Shown: positions 36,371-47,568, numbered from the stretch's first letter. The stretch: 64,000 nt of DNA from CAYJLW01 sp964370965 (GCA_964370965.1 CAYJLW010000008.1:1-64000), one strand, 5' to 3'. Made by a program: numbers and translations. The notes: a model not told the origin generated them from the sequence alone.

Positions 36371-37777
36371 ATGATCGTCCCCCCCGGAGCACCGCACGCT
36401 GCCGCCGCCGCTGCACGGGAGTCCTTCCCTGCCACCGTCGATGCACTGCGCGACCTCGTCGCCATTCCCAGTGTGAGCGCCCCTGGCTTCGATCCGGCCG
36501 AGGTGACACGCTCGGCGGACGCCTCCGCCACGGTTCTGGAGGCAGCGGGCCTCCCGGACGTCCGCCTCCTCGAGATCCCGGGCGCGCCGCCGTACGTGAC
36601 CGGAGCGTGGACGGGCGCCCCCGGGGCCCCCACCGTCCTGCTGTACGCGCATCACGACGTGCAGCCCGCGGGCATCGCCGAGAACTGGACCACTCCCCCG
36701 TTCCGGCCCGACGAGCGCGACGGCCGCCTCTACGGGCGGGGCAGCGCCGACGACAAGGCCGGCGTAGTCGCGCACGCCGCCGCCGTCTCCGCCTGGCTGG
36801 AGACCGCCGGCGCCCTGCCCGTGAACGTGAAGGTCGTGATCGAGGGCGAGGAGGAGACCGGTTCCACTCACCTGGAGGAGTTCCTGGAACGCCACGGCGC
36901 CGACCTCGCCGCCGATGTCATCGTCCTCGCCGACGCCGGCAACTGGCGGGTGGGCACCCCCGGGATCACGTACTCCCTGCGGGGCCTCGCCGACCTCGTC
37001 GTGGCGGTGCGGGCCCTCGACAGCCCCGCCCACAGCGGCCTCGCCGGCGGATTCGTGCCCGACCCCGTGCTCGGCCTTGCCCGCATGCTCGCCGGTCTCG
37101 TGGACGACAGCGGCGACGTCGCCGTTCCCGGCTTCGGCGCCGACGCCCGCGTCCCCTCGGCGGCTGAGCTCGCCCGCATCCGGTCGCTCCCCGACCCCGA
37201 CGCCGGCCTCCGGCGGGCCTTCGGGGTCCGTCCGGGTGTGGTGACGGCGGGCGGCGACGGGCCCCCCACGGTCTACGAACGCCTCTGGCTCACCCCGACG
37301 GTCACGGTCGTGGGGTTCGACTCTCATCCCATAGCGGGCTCCTCCAACCAGGTGGTGGCGGCCGCGTCGGCCCGTCTCGGCATCCGCCTCGCCCCAGGGC
37401 AGGACCCCGCCCGGGCTGTGGGGCTGCTGCGGGACCACCTCGCGGCGAACGTGCCCTGGGGTCTCGAGGCCTCTTTCGCCGTGGGCGAGGCCGCCCCGGG
37501 GTGGGTGTGTGAGCCCACGGGTCCCGCATTCGAGGCCGCCGGGGCCGCCCTCACGACCGGTTTCGGGAAGGCCCCCGTGCTCATGGGAATGGGGGGGTCC
37601 ATACCCTTCGTGGGGCCCTTCGCCGCCGCGTTCGGCGGCGTCCCGGCACTCCTCGTCGGCCCCGGCGACCCCTCCAGCCGGGTCCACGGAGAGGACGAGT
37701 CTGTCGACCTCGACGACCTCCGCAAGCTCGTCGAGAGCGAGGTCCACCTCCTCGCCGAGATCGCCGCCCGCATGTAG
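36371..37777 (+). CDS. M20-family zinc peptidase (dipeptidase-like)
   Basis: 468 residues. Zinc ligands of the M20 family are seen: His94 and Asp96 in YAHHDVQP, Asp127/128 in GRGSADDKAGV, Glu161-162 in IEGEEETGS, a further Asp in VLADAGNW, and His near 440 in SRVHGEDESVDL. A lid/dimer domain lies between (SLRGLADLVVAVRALDSPAH SG). Length and sequence fit dipeptidases of the CNDP/PepV-like branch rather than DapE. Substrate not determinable. It starts 56 bases after the DUF6159-like gene. Confidence 0.9.
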   Translation: MIVPPGAPHAAAAAARESFPATVDALRDLVAIPSVSAPGFDPAEVTRSADASATVLEAAGLPDVRLLEIPGAPPYVTGAWTGAPGAPTVLLYAHHDVQPAGIAENWTTPPFRPDERDGRLYGRGSADDKAGVVAHAAAVSAWLETAGALPVNVKVVIEGEEETGSTHLEEFLERHGADLAADVIVLADAGNWRVGTPGITYSLRGLADLVVAVRALDSPAHSGLAGGFVPDPVLGLARMLAGLVDDSGDVAVPGFGADARVPSAAELARIRSLPDPDAGLRRAFGVRPGVVTAGGDGPPTVYERLWLTPTVTVVGFDSHPIAGSSNQVVAAASARLGIRLAPGQDPARAVGLLRDHLAANVPWGLEASFAVGEAAPGWVCEPTGPAFEAAGAALTTGFGKAPVLMGMGGSIPFVGPFAAAFGGVPALLVGPGDPSSRVHGEDESVDLDDLRKLVESEVHLLAEIAARM

Positions 37778-37881
37778 AGGCGACACCGGGGCGGCGGTCC
37801 CCGAGCACACCTTTTCCTCAGGTTCTCCTACTTGTGGTTCGCGGGCGCCATGGCCGACGATGTCCGTGGAGGTGAACGAAG

Positions 37882-38136
37882 ATGTGGGTGTGGGCGGACG
37901 ACCTGGCAGCGGAGCTGGAGCGACGGGGCGAGACGTCGGTCGCGCTCCGGCTCCGGGGCGTGTGGGCGGCCCGGCGCCTGGGCACGCCTCTGGCGGAGGC
38001 GGACGCCGACACCCTCGCCGGCCTCGCAGACCTCCTCACCGGCGCCCCTGCATGGCGGGCACGGATTCAGTCGTTGTCGGCCTCCCAGAGCACGACGGCG
38101 GTCTCCCACTCGAAGGCGAGGTCGTCAGGGACGTAG
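37882..38136 (+). CDS. small hypothetical protein
   Basis: 84 residues: MWVWADDLAAELERRGETSV then an Arg/Leu-rich helix (RLRGVWAARRLGTPLAEADA). A good ribosome site (GGAGGTGAACGAAG) precedes the ATG, which supports expression. The last 23 codons overlap the end of the HD-domain gene on the other strand and lose the helical character, so the natural stop may have been lost or the tail is free to vary. No family recognised. Confidence 0.5.
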   Translation: MWVWADDLAAELERRGETSVALRLRGVWAARRLGTPLAEADADTLAGLADLLTGAPAWRARIQSLSASQSTTAVSHSKARSSGT

Positions 38137-38711
38137 AGGTGCTGGTGGTGCTCCGCCCAGGCCGCCACCGGGGCTTGGGACCCTACGGCCGCCAGCATCC
38201 GTCGGCCGGTCCAAGGATGCAGCCAGTACAGGGCGAAGCGTTCCCGCAGACCCCTGGGACGGACCCGTCCGCAGGGATCGGCCCGCACCTGTTCCCAGAC
38301 CCCCCGGGACCAGTGCTCGGCCGTGACGGGCAGGAAGCGGCGCACGAGCGTCGCCACCGCGCGACCCACGGGGCCGAGACGGCAGTCCATCTTGCCCACG
38401 TCGTGCAGGAGAGCGGCGCGCACCGCGAGGGGGTCGTCTGTGCGCTCCGCCACCAGGGCCCCGACGCCGGCGGCGTGGCGCTGGTCGAAGTCCGCCAGCC
38501 TCGAGAACAACGCCCACTCCCCTTCGGTGAGGACGGTGCGCGCCCAGGCGAGCCTGTCCGGTGAGGGTCCTCCGGATCGCACGGAAACGAAGAAGCGGCC
38601 GGCGAGGTGTTCGTAGGGGGTCCGGGCGCCCCTCACCCTCCACGAACGCGGGCGGGGGGGATCGTGGGGTCGCCGGAGCGGCGGGGACTCAGGCGCCGTC
38701 GCTGGCGGCAC
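38067..38711 (-). CDS. HD-domain protein, predicted metal-dependent phosphohydrolase
   Basis: 214 residues. The core HD motif is AALLHDVGKMD near residues 99-109, preceded by FDQRHAAGVGALV whose His fits the first ligand. A later stretch, HPWTGRRMLAAVGS then WAEHHQHLY, may supply the rest. HD enzymes hydrolyse phosphate esters such as nucleotides or cyclic dinucleotides. The GTG start overlaps the dksA-like stop by 23 bases; an internal GTG (VRGARTPYEHLAGRFF) is a fair alternative and would drop a Pro/Arg-rich start. Confidence 0.75.
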   Translation of the reverse strand: MPPATAPESPPLRRPHDPPRPRSWRVRGARTPYEHLAGRFFVSVRSGGPSPDRLAWARTVLTEGEWALFSRLADFDQRHAAGVGALVAERTDDPLAVRAALLHDVGKMDCRLGPVGRAVATLVRRFLPVTAEHWSRGVWEQVRADPCGRVRPRGLRERFALYWLHPWTGRRMLAAVGSQAPVAAWAEHHQHLYVPDDLAFEWETAVVLWEADND

Positions 38712-39033
38712 AGGCGCGACAGAGCTTGGCCGAGGGCAGGGCCTCGAGGCGGGCGGCGGCGATCTGCCCGCCGCAGTGCTCGCACGCGCCGTAAGTGCCC
38801 GCGCCGATCTTGGTGAGAGCCGACTCGACGTCCGCGAGGCTCTCGCGGAGCTTGCCGGCGAGGGTGATGAGCTCGCCCTTCTCGGCCGTGACGGCGCCGG
38901 AATCCGCGAAGCCCTCGTCCGTGCCCAGGTGCAGTGACTCCCCGCCCGGGTCTACGCCGAGCTCGCGGAGGCGGCTCACGAGCCCGTCGCGCTCCTCGGT
39001 CAGTTCGATGCGAATGGCCTCGAGATCGGGCAC
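38689..39033 (-). CDS. DksA/TraR-type zinc-finger protein
   Basis: 114 residues. A helical hairpin (EAIRIELTEERDGLVSRLRE) leads to a C4 zinc finger, GACEHCGGQIAAARLEALPS, then AKLCRACAAS. This is the TraR/DksA family, whose members bind RNA polymerase through the secondary channel; in actinobacteria a relative is RbpA-unrelated CarD-partner-like, role unproven. The coiled-coil tip here lacks a clear DxxDxA motif, so DksA-like activity is unsure. The 153 bases upstream, to the xer gene, show nothing I can support. Confidence 0.85.
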   Translation of the reverse strand: MPDLEAIRIELTEERDGLVSRLRELGVDPGGESLHLGTDEGFADSGAVTAEKGELITLAGKLRESLADVESALTKIGAGTYGACEHCGGQIAAARLEALPSAKLCRACAASDGA

Positions 39034-39186
39034 GGGAATCCTCCAGGGAGATCCGGTGGGCCGCAGCGACCAGGCCCCGCGGAAGAACGCGCGAACTCAC
39101 CAGACGTGCGTTTGTGTCCTGGATGATAGCCGGACGCCTCCTCGGCAGTGTCCCGAGGATCACGGACCCACGGGCGACGCCGTCTC

Positions 39187-40134
39187 CTACGCGTGACGCG
39201 CCCTGGGGTGCGCGTCCATGAAGACTTCGCGGAGGCGGCGCTGGCTCACGCGGGTGTAGATCTGCGTCGTCGTGATGCTGGCGTGGCCCAGCATCTCCTG
39301 CACGAGGCGGATGTCGGCGCCGTGCTCGATCATGTGCGTGGCACAGCTGTGGCGCAGGACGTGGGGCGTGAGGCGGGCCCCGAGTCCGACCCGGTCCCCG
39401 TAGCGGCGCACGATCTGCCAGCACCCCTGGCGGGAAAGCCGGCCGCCCCGCTGGTTCAGGACCAGCGCCCGCCCGGAAACCCGGTCGCGGACGAGTTGGG
39501 GGCGGGACCGCACGAGGTACTGCTCCACGGCGGCGCCGGCGTAGCTCCCGAGGGGCAGGACGCGCTCCTTGCGGCCCTTGCCGAAGCAGCGCACCACGGC
39601 CCTGTCGAGGTCGACGTCGTCGACGTCGAGGCCGCACAGCTCCGAGATCCTCATGCCCGTGCCGTAGAGCAACTCCAGGATCGCCCGGTCCCGCAGCAGC
39701 GCCGGCCCGCTCCCCGTGACCGCGCCGAGCAGGTCCGCCACCTCGTCCTCGTCGAGCGCCTTGGGGACGGCCTGGGGGAGCTTCGGCGACACCGTGAGCT
39801 GTGTGGGGTCTGACTCCAGGAGGCCCTCGTCCACGCAGAAACGGTGCAGGCTGCGCAGGGCAGCGAGGTGGCGGGCGACGCTGGGAGGACGCAGGGGACG
39901 GTCTCCCCGGCCCAGGGACTGCAGGAACGCCGCCACGTCAGCGGGCCCCACCTCCCCTGGGGAGAGACCGGCGGCGCTGAGGAACGCCACGTAGCGGCGC
40001 AGGTCGCGGCGGTAGGCGGCGAGCGTGTTCGGAGACAGGCCCCGCTCCACGCTCAGCCAGTCGGCGTGGAGCGCGAGGAGCCGGTCGAAGCCGACGGCGT
40101 CAGCCGCCCCGGAACGCGTCGGTGAGTGTGACAA
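39187..40134 (-). CDS. xerD: XerC/XerD-type tyrosine recombinase
   Basis: 315 residues. The N-terminal SAM-like domain (LALHADWLSVERGLSPNTLA) precedes the catalytic domain with Arg162 (GTGMRISELCGL), Lys187 (FGKGRKERVLPL), His258 and Arg261 (LTPHVLRHSCATHM), His284 and nucleophile Tyr293 (LGHASITTTQIYTRVS). All six are present. It resolves chromosome dimers at dif with a partner. Placement beside ald and pyrG is a common actinobacterial arrangement, which favours a housekeeping Xer over a phage integrase. Start at a TTG overlapping the ald end by 35 bases. Confidence 0.9.
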   Translation of the reverse strand: MSHSPTRSGAADAVGFDRLLALHADWLSVERGLSPNTLAAYRRDLRRYVAFLSAAGLSPGEVGPADVAAFLQSLGRGDRPLRPPSVARHLAALRSLHRFCVDEGLLESDPTQLTVSPKLPQAVPKALDEDEVADLLGAVTGSGPALLRDRAILELLYGTGMRISELCGLDVDDVDLDRAVVRCFGKGRKERVLPLGSYAGAAVEQYLVRSRPQLVRDRVSGRALVLNQRGGRLSRQGCWQIVRRYGDRVGLGARLTPHVLRHSCATHMIEHGADIRLVQEMLGHASITTTQIYTRVSQRRLREVFMDAHPRARHA

Positions 40135-41221
40135 CCTGGCGGCCGAGCGTATCCGCGACGGCGGCGTTCGTCACCTCCCCGCCGGCGAACTGCACGCCCG
40201 GCCCGAGGGCGGGGCGCCTGGCCACGGCCCCGGCGAGGTCACCGGCCGCGAGTGCCTCCAGATAGGGCAGGGTGGCATTCGTGAGGGCGTACGTGGACGT
40301 GTGGGGCACGGCGGCGGGGATGTTGCCCACGCCGTAGTGGACGACGTCGTGCAGGACGAAGACAGGGTCGTCGTGTGTGGTTTCGCGCGACGTGGCGATG
40401 CAGCCCCCCTGGTCGATGGAGACGTCGATCACGACGGACCCGCGCCGCATGGCCCGCACCGTGTCCTCTCGCACGACGACGGGCGCCCGCTCCCCTGCCC
40501 GCAGCACGGCGCCGATGACGAGGTCCGCGCCCGTGACGTACTCGTGGACGGCCGCCTTGCTCGACGCCATCGTGACGACTCGGCCCCTGTGCTGGAGGTC
40601 GAGGAGCCGGAGGCGGTCGGCGTCGACGTCCACCACGACGACATTGGCCTCCATACCGGCGGCGATCTGGCAGGCGCTCATGCCCGCCATCCCGGCCCCG
40701 AGGACGACCACGTTGCCGGGGCGCACACCCGTGACCCCGCCGAGGAGGAGACCCCGTCCGCCGCTCGCCCGCTCCAGGAAGTGGGCTCCGATCTGGGGGG
40801 CGAGGCGACCGGCGACCTCGCTCATCGGGGCGAGGAGGGGGAGGCGGCCGTCCGGGAGTTGCACCGTCTCGTAGCCGACACCGGTCACCGAGCGTTCCAG
40901 AAGGGCCTCGCCCACGGCGGGGTAGGCGGCGACGTGGAGGTACGTGAAGAGGATGACGCCGGGACGGAGGCAGGCGATCTCGGACGCCAGCGGTTCCTTG
41001 ACCTTGCAGACGAGGTCGGCCTCCCCCCAGATCGTGTCGGCGTCGGGCACGATCACGGCCCCGGCGCCCCGGTACTCGTCGTCGTGGATCGTGGAGCCCT
41101 CGCCCGCGCCGGTCTCCACGAGGATGCGGTGACCGGCCTCTGCGAGCTCGTGCACGCCCGTGGGCGTGATTGCCACGCGGTTCTCGCCCGGTTTGATCTC
41201 GCGGGGCACACCCACGATCAC
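40100..41221 (-). CDS. ald: alanine dehydrogenase
   Basis: 373 residues, full length. It interconverts L-alanine and pyruvate plus ammonia with NAD. Substrate residues Lys75 (CKVKEPL) and His96 (TYLHVAAYP) sit at the same positions as in Bacillus enzymes. The NAD-binding loop is VVVLGAGMAGMSACQIAAGM near 171-190, and the C-terminus has PAAVPHTSTYALTNATLPYL. Starts with MIVGVPREIK, as the family does. Confidence 0.96.
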   Translation of the reverse strand: MIVGVPREIKPGENRVAITPTGVHELAEAGHRILVETGAGEGSTIHDDEYRGAGAVIVPDADTIWGEADLVCKVKEPLASEIACLRPGVILFTYLHVAAYPAVGEALLERSVTGVGYETVQLPDGRLPLLAPMSEVAGRLAPQIGAHFLERASGGRGLLLGGVTGVRPGNVVVLGAGMAGMSACQIAAGMEANVVVVDVDADRLRLLDLQHRGRVVTMASSKAAVHEYVTGADLVIGAVLRAGERAPVVVREDTVRAMRRGSVVIDVSIDQGGCIATSRETTHDDPVFVLHDVVHYGVGNIPAAVPHTSTYALTNATLPYLEALAAGDLAGAVARRPALGPGVQFAGGEVTNAAVADTLGRQVVTLTDAFRGG

Positions 41222-41270
41222 GGCTGCCCCCCGCCCTGGCGGTCACGCTCGGCGAGGAGGGGGCGGTGTC

Positions 41271-41344
41271 TCACCCGTCGACGGTGACGTCCAGCATGGA
41301 CCCGCCGTCCGCGGCGAGCACGTCAGGGGGGGCGCCGCGGCCCC

Positions 41345-41354
<10 letters not shown>
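41271..41354 (-). CDS. 3' fragment of an unidentified gene cut by an assembly gap
   Basis: The minus strand between ald and the N gap reads in frame PPDVLAADGGSMLDVTVDG followed by TGA at 41271-41273. This looks like the end of a protein; the rest would lie in the gap and the poly-C/G stretch. In related genomes a NUDIX hydrolase often lies between pyrG and xerD, but too little is left here to name it. Confidence 0.35.
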
Positions 41355-43204
<1,850 letters not shown>

Positions 43205-43271
43205 TCGCTCCGGTCGGCGCATCGGCTCTCACATGGGGCGCTTGGCGTCCTGCAGGCCTCGCCGCCGGACA

Positions 43272-43304
43272 TGAGCTCGAGCCCATGTCGAGCACCCGAG
43301 CTCA
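43272..43304 (-). terminator. hairpin at the end of the MraY/WecA-like gene
   Basis: TGAGCTCG and CGAGCTCA form a perfect eight-pair stem around 17 bases, with a smaller CTCGA/TCGAG stem inside. It overlaps the stop codon of the minus-strand transferase gene and lies upstream of pyrG, so it may separate the two transcripts. Confidence 0.5.
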
Positions 43305-44165
43305 CGAGCCCGCCGGGGGCCGCCTTCCCGCTCGGTCCAGCCACCGGAGCGGGGGAACGGCGTCGACGACCCGGCTGAAGCTCACGAGCTCCGAAAGGAG
43401 GTTGGCGCCGAGGACGAGGCCGAGGAGGACGAGCTCCGTGGTGCGCCCCGAGACCTCCACGGCGAGGTACCCGAGGGATGCCCCGACGACGTTGGCGCCC
43501 ACGTCACCGAGCATGGTGCGTTCCCCGAGGTCCGCGGGGAGCAGGGCCCATGCCGCCCCCAGCGGCGGGGCCACGGCAGCGGCCGCCGCCTCGCCGTGGC
43601 CGTAGACGAGCAGGGGCACCCCGGCGAGGACGGACGCCTTGAGGAGCCGACCCGGCGCCCGGTCGAGGAGGTTGGCGAGGTTCGCTGACAGCGCGACCAG
43701 CGCCGCCCCCACGAGCAGCCACACCCAGTCGCGGGCCCGGGGGGCGACGACGACGGCGGCGACGGCACCCCCGCCCAGGAGCTTCGCCAGGCCCGTGGTG
43801 AGGCGCCCCCGGCGGGCCGCCCGCACGTGGCCCCGGAAGCCCCGGTCGCCCCCGCTGCCGAGGAGGTCGTCGAGGAGGCCGAGAAACCCGAAGCCCGCTG
43901 TGAGGGCGAGAGCGGGCAACTCCACGGTGGCGACGCGCAGGCGGGCGACCTCCCCGACCGCTGCCAGGCGCCACACGGCGATGCCCGCCTGCACGGCGAG
44001 GGCGGCAAGGACGATCGCCGTGCCCCCCGCGACGGGCACCTGGCGGCCGGCGTAGTTCTCGCGCAGCAGCGGCCCGGCCGTGAGCCAGTCGCGCCCGGCC
44101 CGCCACACGAGGGCGCAAGCCAGGGCGCCTCCGACGAGGCCGGCGAGGAGGCGGGCCTCGTTCAC
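43302..44165 (-). CDS. MraY/WecA-like glycosyl-phosphate transferase
   Basis: 287 residues with about nine hydrophobic segments. Family marks are present: LGLLDD (Mg-binding Asp pair) then RGFRGHVRAARRGRLTTGLAKLL in part, ANLANLLDRAPGRLLK and MLGDVGANVVGA. Such enzymes transfer a sugar-phosphate to polyprenyl phosphate. It is shorter than true MraY and lacks its loop motif, so a paralogue for another envelope glycan is likelier. It overlaps the next gene upstream by four bases, within a run of envelope genes ending in murJ. Confidence 0.82.
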   Translation of the reverse strand: MNEARLLAGLVGGALACALVWRAGRDWLTAGPLLRENYAGRQVPVAGGTAIVLAALAVQAGIAVWRLAAVGEVARLRVATVELPALALTAGFGFLGLLDDLLGSGGDRGFRGHVRAARRGRLTTGLAKLLGGGAVAAVVVAPRARDWVWLLVGAALVALSANLANLLDRAPGRLLKASVLAGVPLLVYGHGEAAAAAVAPPLGAAWALLPADLGERTMLGDVGANVVGASLGYLAVEVSGRTTELVLLGLVLGANLLSELVSFSRVVDAVPPLRWLDRAGRRPPAGS

Positions 44166-46510
44166 CCGGCCCCCTCGGCGACGGTGAGCTCCGGTTCCAC
44201 ATCAGGTTCCGGGACCCCCCCCCACGGTGCCGTCCTCAGGTACAGCAGGACCGGGATCACGATGCCGAGCATGGTGGCGGCGATGGCGATCCCGGAGTCG
44301 TTGAGGAGCGCCCCGAGGACGGCTGTCACGAGGACACCGAGAAGGCCCTGGGTGAGGGGCGGGTAGCGGTCGTACACCGCACGCAGGCCGGGTTGCTGGG
44401 TGGAGAGGACCGCGAGGGCGATCAACGCGACGGGGACGACGAGGACGAAGACCGACGACGTGAGAATCGACCAGCTCGTCACCAGCTTGCGCTGCACGAC
44501 GAGGGCGAACGGTGCCAGGTCGCCGCTGAGGATCGCCTCTGCCAGCCGACCCAGGTGCGTCCGGGAGGCCGCCGGGCGGGCGAGGTCGACGGCGGCGAAC
44601 GCCACCACGGCGAAGACGAGCACCCCGAGGGACCACAGCGCCAGGCGCCAGTTCACCCGCCGCCGGGACAGGAGCAGCCAGGTCACGGCGAGTGCGGGCA
44701 CACCGGCCAGGACGCCCCCGACGTCGGCCCCCCAGCCGGGCATGCCGTCGACGACGACGAGGCCGGCGAAGAACGCCGCCACCCCCGTCATGGCCCGCCT
44801 GGTGTTCCCCACGCGCACGAGAACGAGGGTCGCGCACAGGATCCCGGAGGCGAAGAAGAGCGAGAAACCGTTGTTGGAGAACCCCGAGAAGCGCCCCGCC
44901 ACGATCGGGGAGTAGCCGAAGGGGGAGTTGAACCCGAGCCAGCTCCCCGTGACGACGTCGAGGGCGAGGAGGACGACCATGAAAGCCGTCACCGCCAGCA
45001 CCCGCAGGGGCGCCCAGCGCCGGGGCAGCGCCCAGGCGCCCCCGGCGACGGCGAGGCCGACGGCGCCCACGACGACGAGGGAGACCGGGGTCTTCCAGCC
45101 CTGGAAGGGGAGGATGCGCAACAGGAACATCGCCGCCGGCGTGGCAAGGAGCCAGAGGGAGAGGAACGCCAGTGCGGGAGACGCCTCCCGGCCCCGGAGG
45201 TGGAAACCGGCCATCAGGTACACGAGGGCCTGGAGGAGGATCCAGGCCACGGTCAGGGGGGTGAGCATCTGCTCGCGCCGCACGGACTGACGGTTCATGA
45301 GCACCAGCGCGTCGAGGTCCGGGGGCACGGCCGTGGACTCGATGACGCGCCCGGACATGTCGTCGGGGGCCTCGACGCCGAGGGCGTCCAGGATCGTGGG
45401 GGCGACGTCGGGCAGCGTGACGACCCCCGATCGTGAAGTGCTGGGTGAGGTGAGCATCCCGGGTCTCACCCCGGGGCCCGCCATGGCGAACAGCGTGAGC
45501 TCCTCGCGCTCGCCGGACGCCGCCGGGGACATGAGGACGAAGAGCGAGCGATCGAGGTCGACCCGTTCGAGGAGGCCCCCGAGAAGCTCGTCGGCCCGCC
45601 GTAGTGCCCGGCGGTCGACGGCGGCCGCCTGCCCGGGAAGGGCGAGGGGGCGGGCCCTCTCGACGCGCGCGAGGTCCGACGCCTCCACGACGACCGCGGC
45701 GGCCACGTCACGGACTGCGTCGTAGCGCCGCAGGACCTCCGCCACGTCGAGGCGGACGCCGTAGGGCCAGTCGGGGTCCTCGACCAGGAGACCCTCGCTC
45801 ACGCTGCCGCACGCCACGGTGCCGAGAGGATCCATCACCGCCAGCGCCAGGCCGCGTCCGAGCTCCACGCCCACGGTCTCTGTGGTCGACTTGGTGCGCG
45901 GATCGACCGGGGGCGGCTCGGCCGCCTCGAGACGGCTGGCGCTCGACAGGGCGGGGCCGTCACCGTTGCCGAGAGCCGCCGTCTTCAGGCCCGCGGAGGC
46001 GAGGGCTCCTCCGAGCGCGCCGGCGACGGCACCGTAGAGGCGCTCCTCGTTCGCCCTCACGACGTCGGCGACACCCACTTGGAGCACGGCGGCGTCCGAG
46101 GAACGTCCGGTCCGCCGGCGGTAGGTCTCCGCCGCCGTGGAGTTGTCGACCGCCTCGTTGCGGTTGAACGCCGCTCCGGAGAGCGCACCGGCGTCCGCTC
46201 GGGCCCCGGCGCCCAGGGTCGCGTAGCCCCGCCCCAGCGTGGTCCGCGACGCCGCCGTGCGCACCGAGAGGTTCCCCACTGCCGCCCGGTCCAGGAACGC
46301 GGTCAGGTGCGGGAGGCGGAGCGCAGTGGCGTCTTCCCAGGTCGTGTGCGGCCAGGACAGGACCACGACGGTCTCGGCGCGCGCGTGCGCACGGGTCCCG
46401 GCGCGCGGCGTGCCGGCGCAGCTCTCCGCCCCGGCCGGGACCGGGGCGCTTCCCACGACTCCGGCCGCGACCGCGCCGAGGAGCAGCGTTGCCCGCAGCA
46501 CACCCTTCAC
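44162..46510 (-). CDS. polytopic membrane protein with alkaline-phosphatase-fold-like ectodomain
   Basis: About 782 residues. A signal segment (RATLLLGAVAAGVVGSAPVP) leads to an outside domain of about 400 residues with pieces like phosphodiesterase/sulfatase folds: VVVLSWPHTTWEDATALRLP, SLFVLMSPAASGEREELTLF, VVTLPDVAPTILDALGV. About ten membrane helices follow. The classical metal ligands are not clearly all present, so catalysis is unproven. It starts at a GTG overlapping the glycosyltransferase stop. In this operon (glycosyltransferase, flippase, sugar-phosphate transferase) a role in envelope glycan or lipid handling is likely. Confidence 0.75.
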   Translation of the reverse strand: MKGVLRATLLLGAVAAGVVGSAPVPAGAESCAGTPRAGTRAHARAETVVVLSWPHTTWEDATALRLPHLTAFLDRAAVGNLSVRTAASRTTLGRGYATLGAGARADAGALSGAAFNRNEAVDNSTAAETYRRRTGRSSDAAVLQVGVADVVRANEERLYGAVAGALGGALASAGLKTAALGNGDGPALSSASRLEAAEPPPVDPRTKSTTETVGVELGRGLALAVMDPLGTVACGSVSEGLLVEDPDWPYGVRLDVAEVLRRYDAVRDVAAAVVVEASDLARVERARPLALPGQAAAVDRRALRRADELLGGLLERVDLDRSLFVLMSPAASGEREELTLFAMAGPGVRPGMLTSPSTSRSGVVTLPDVAPTILDALGVEAPDDMSGRVIESTAVPPDLDALVLMNRQSVRREQMLTPLTVAWILLQALVYLMAGFHLRGREASPALAFLSLWLLATPAAMFLLRILPFQGWKTPVSLVVVGAVGLAVAGGAWALPRRWAPLRVLAVTAFMVVLLALDVVTGSWLGFNSPFGYSPIVAGRFSGFSNNGFSLFFASGILCATLVLVRVGNTRRAMTGVAAFFAGLVVVDGMPGWGADVGGVLAGVPALAVTWLLLSRRRVNWRLALWSLGVLVFAVVAFAAVDLARPAASRTHLGRLAEAILSGDLAPFALVVQRKLVTSWSILTSSVFVLVVPVALIALAVLSTQQPGLRAVYDRYPPLTQGLLGVLVTAVLGALLNDSGIAIAATMLGIVIPVLLYLRTAPWGGVPEPDVEPELTVAEGAG

Positions 46511-47568
46511 TTCTGCAGCACCTCCCGGTAGACGACCTCGAAACGGTCGAGCATCGCCGCCACCGTGAAGTCGGCGGCCACCTTCGCTCTCGCCCCGGCC
46601 CCGAGACGGGCACGCTCCCCGGCGTCCCGGGCGAGGCCGGCGAGGGCGTCCGCGAGCCCGGCGACGTCGCCCACGTCCACGAGCACGCCGGTGCGTCGCG
46701 GCTCCACGAGCAGGGGGATCCCCCCCGTGCGGGTGCCCACGAGGGGCAGGCCCGCCCACGCAGCCTCCTGGAGGAACAGCGCCACGGCCTCCCATGCCGA
46801 GCTCAGGACGGCGACGTCGGCAGCGGCGGCGAGGTCGGCGACGTCCCGCCGGGCACCGAGGAGGCGCACCGGGGCCGCCGTCTCCGCGACGAGGGCCGAG
46901 AGCTTCTCCCGGTCCGGGCCGTCCCCCGCCAGGAGCACCTCAATGGTGTCCGCGCCCACCCGGGCGGCCGCCCGTACGAGGTCCCCGAGGCGCTTCTGCG
47001 GGTGCAGGCGGGCCGCGCAGAGGGCCACCACGGCGTCCGGGGCGATGCCGAGGTCGGCGCGCACGTCCTCTCTACGGCGCGCCGGCACCGGAGGGTCCAG
47101 GGCACACGTGACCGTGACGGCGCCGGGGCCGAGTCGTGCGGTGATGTCGGGGGACGCACCCACGGCCCTGTCGGCGTGGCGGCCCAGCCAGGGCTCTGCC
47201 CGCCGGGCGAGGCGCCAGGCCCGCCCCGCCGTCTCGGGCAGGACGAGGTTGTGCAGGGACGCGACGACCGGGGCGCGGGCTCTCCTGGTGACGACGACCC
47301 CGGCACGGAGGCCGTGGACGTGACAGACGTCCGTCTCGGCGAGGAGGGGCCGGAGGGCCTTGGCGGCGGCGGGTGCGTCCGCCCAGCGCCCGGGCAGGGA
47401 CACGGGGACGAACCGCTCCCCCAGCCCGGCCATGGCGCCCTCGCGGAGGTCCGCGGGACCGGCGACACGGACGTCCCAGTCCCGGGCGACGAAGCCGTCG
47501 GCGAGTTGGCGGACGTGGCCGCCGATGCCCCCGGTGGACGGCCCCAGCGCCAGCAGGAGCCGGCTCAC
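46507..47568 (-). CDS. GT4-type glycosyltransferase
   Basis: 353 residues in two Rossmann halves. It begins RLLLALGPSTGGIGGHVRQL, as GT-B retaining enzymes do. The donor-site segment is AARLHPQKRLGDLVRAAARV and the signature EX7E region is SSAWEAVALFLQEAAWAGLP with LVGTRTGGIP. It presumably adds a sugar to a lipid-linked or envelope acceptor. GTG at 47568 overlaps the murJ stop; the long upstream frame is Arg/Gly-rich shadow of murJ. Confidence 0.87.
   Translation of the reverse strand: MSRLLLALGPSTGGIGGHVRQLADGFVARDWDVRVAGPADLREGAMAGLGERFVPVSLPGRWADAPAAAKALRPLLAETDVCHVHGLRAGVVVTRRARAPVVASLHNLVLPETAGRAWRLARRAEPWLGRHADRAVGASPDITARLGPGAVTVTCALDPPVPARRREDVRADLGIAPDAVVALCAARLHPQKRLGDLVRAAARVGADTIEVLLAGDGPDREKLSALVAETAAPVRLLGARRDVADLAAAADVAVLSSAWEAVALFLQEAAWAGLPLVGTRTGGIPLLVEPRRTGVLVDVGDVAGLADALAGLARDAGERARLGAGARAKVAADFTVAAMLDRFEVVYREVLQK

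Noticed and set aside
39187..40134. Xer-type recombinase as sign of a prophage or integrative element
   Set aside because: It sits beside ald and pyrG as in many actinobacteria, with no phage genes, attachment sites or tRNA nearby.
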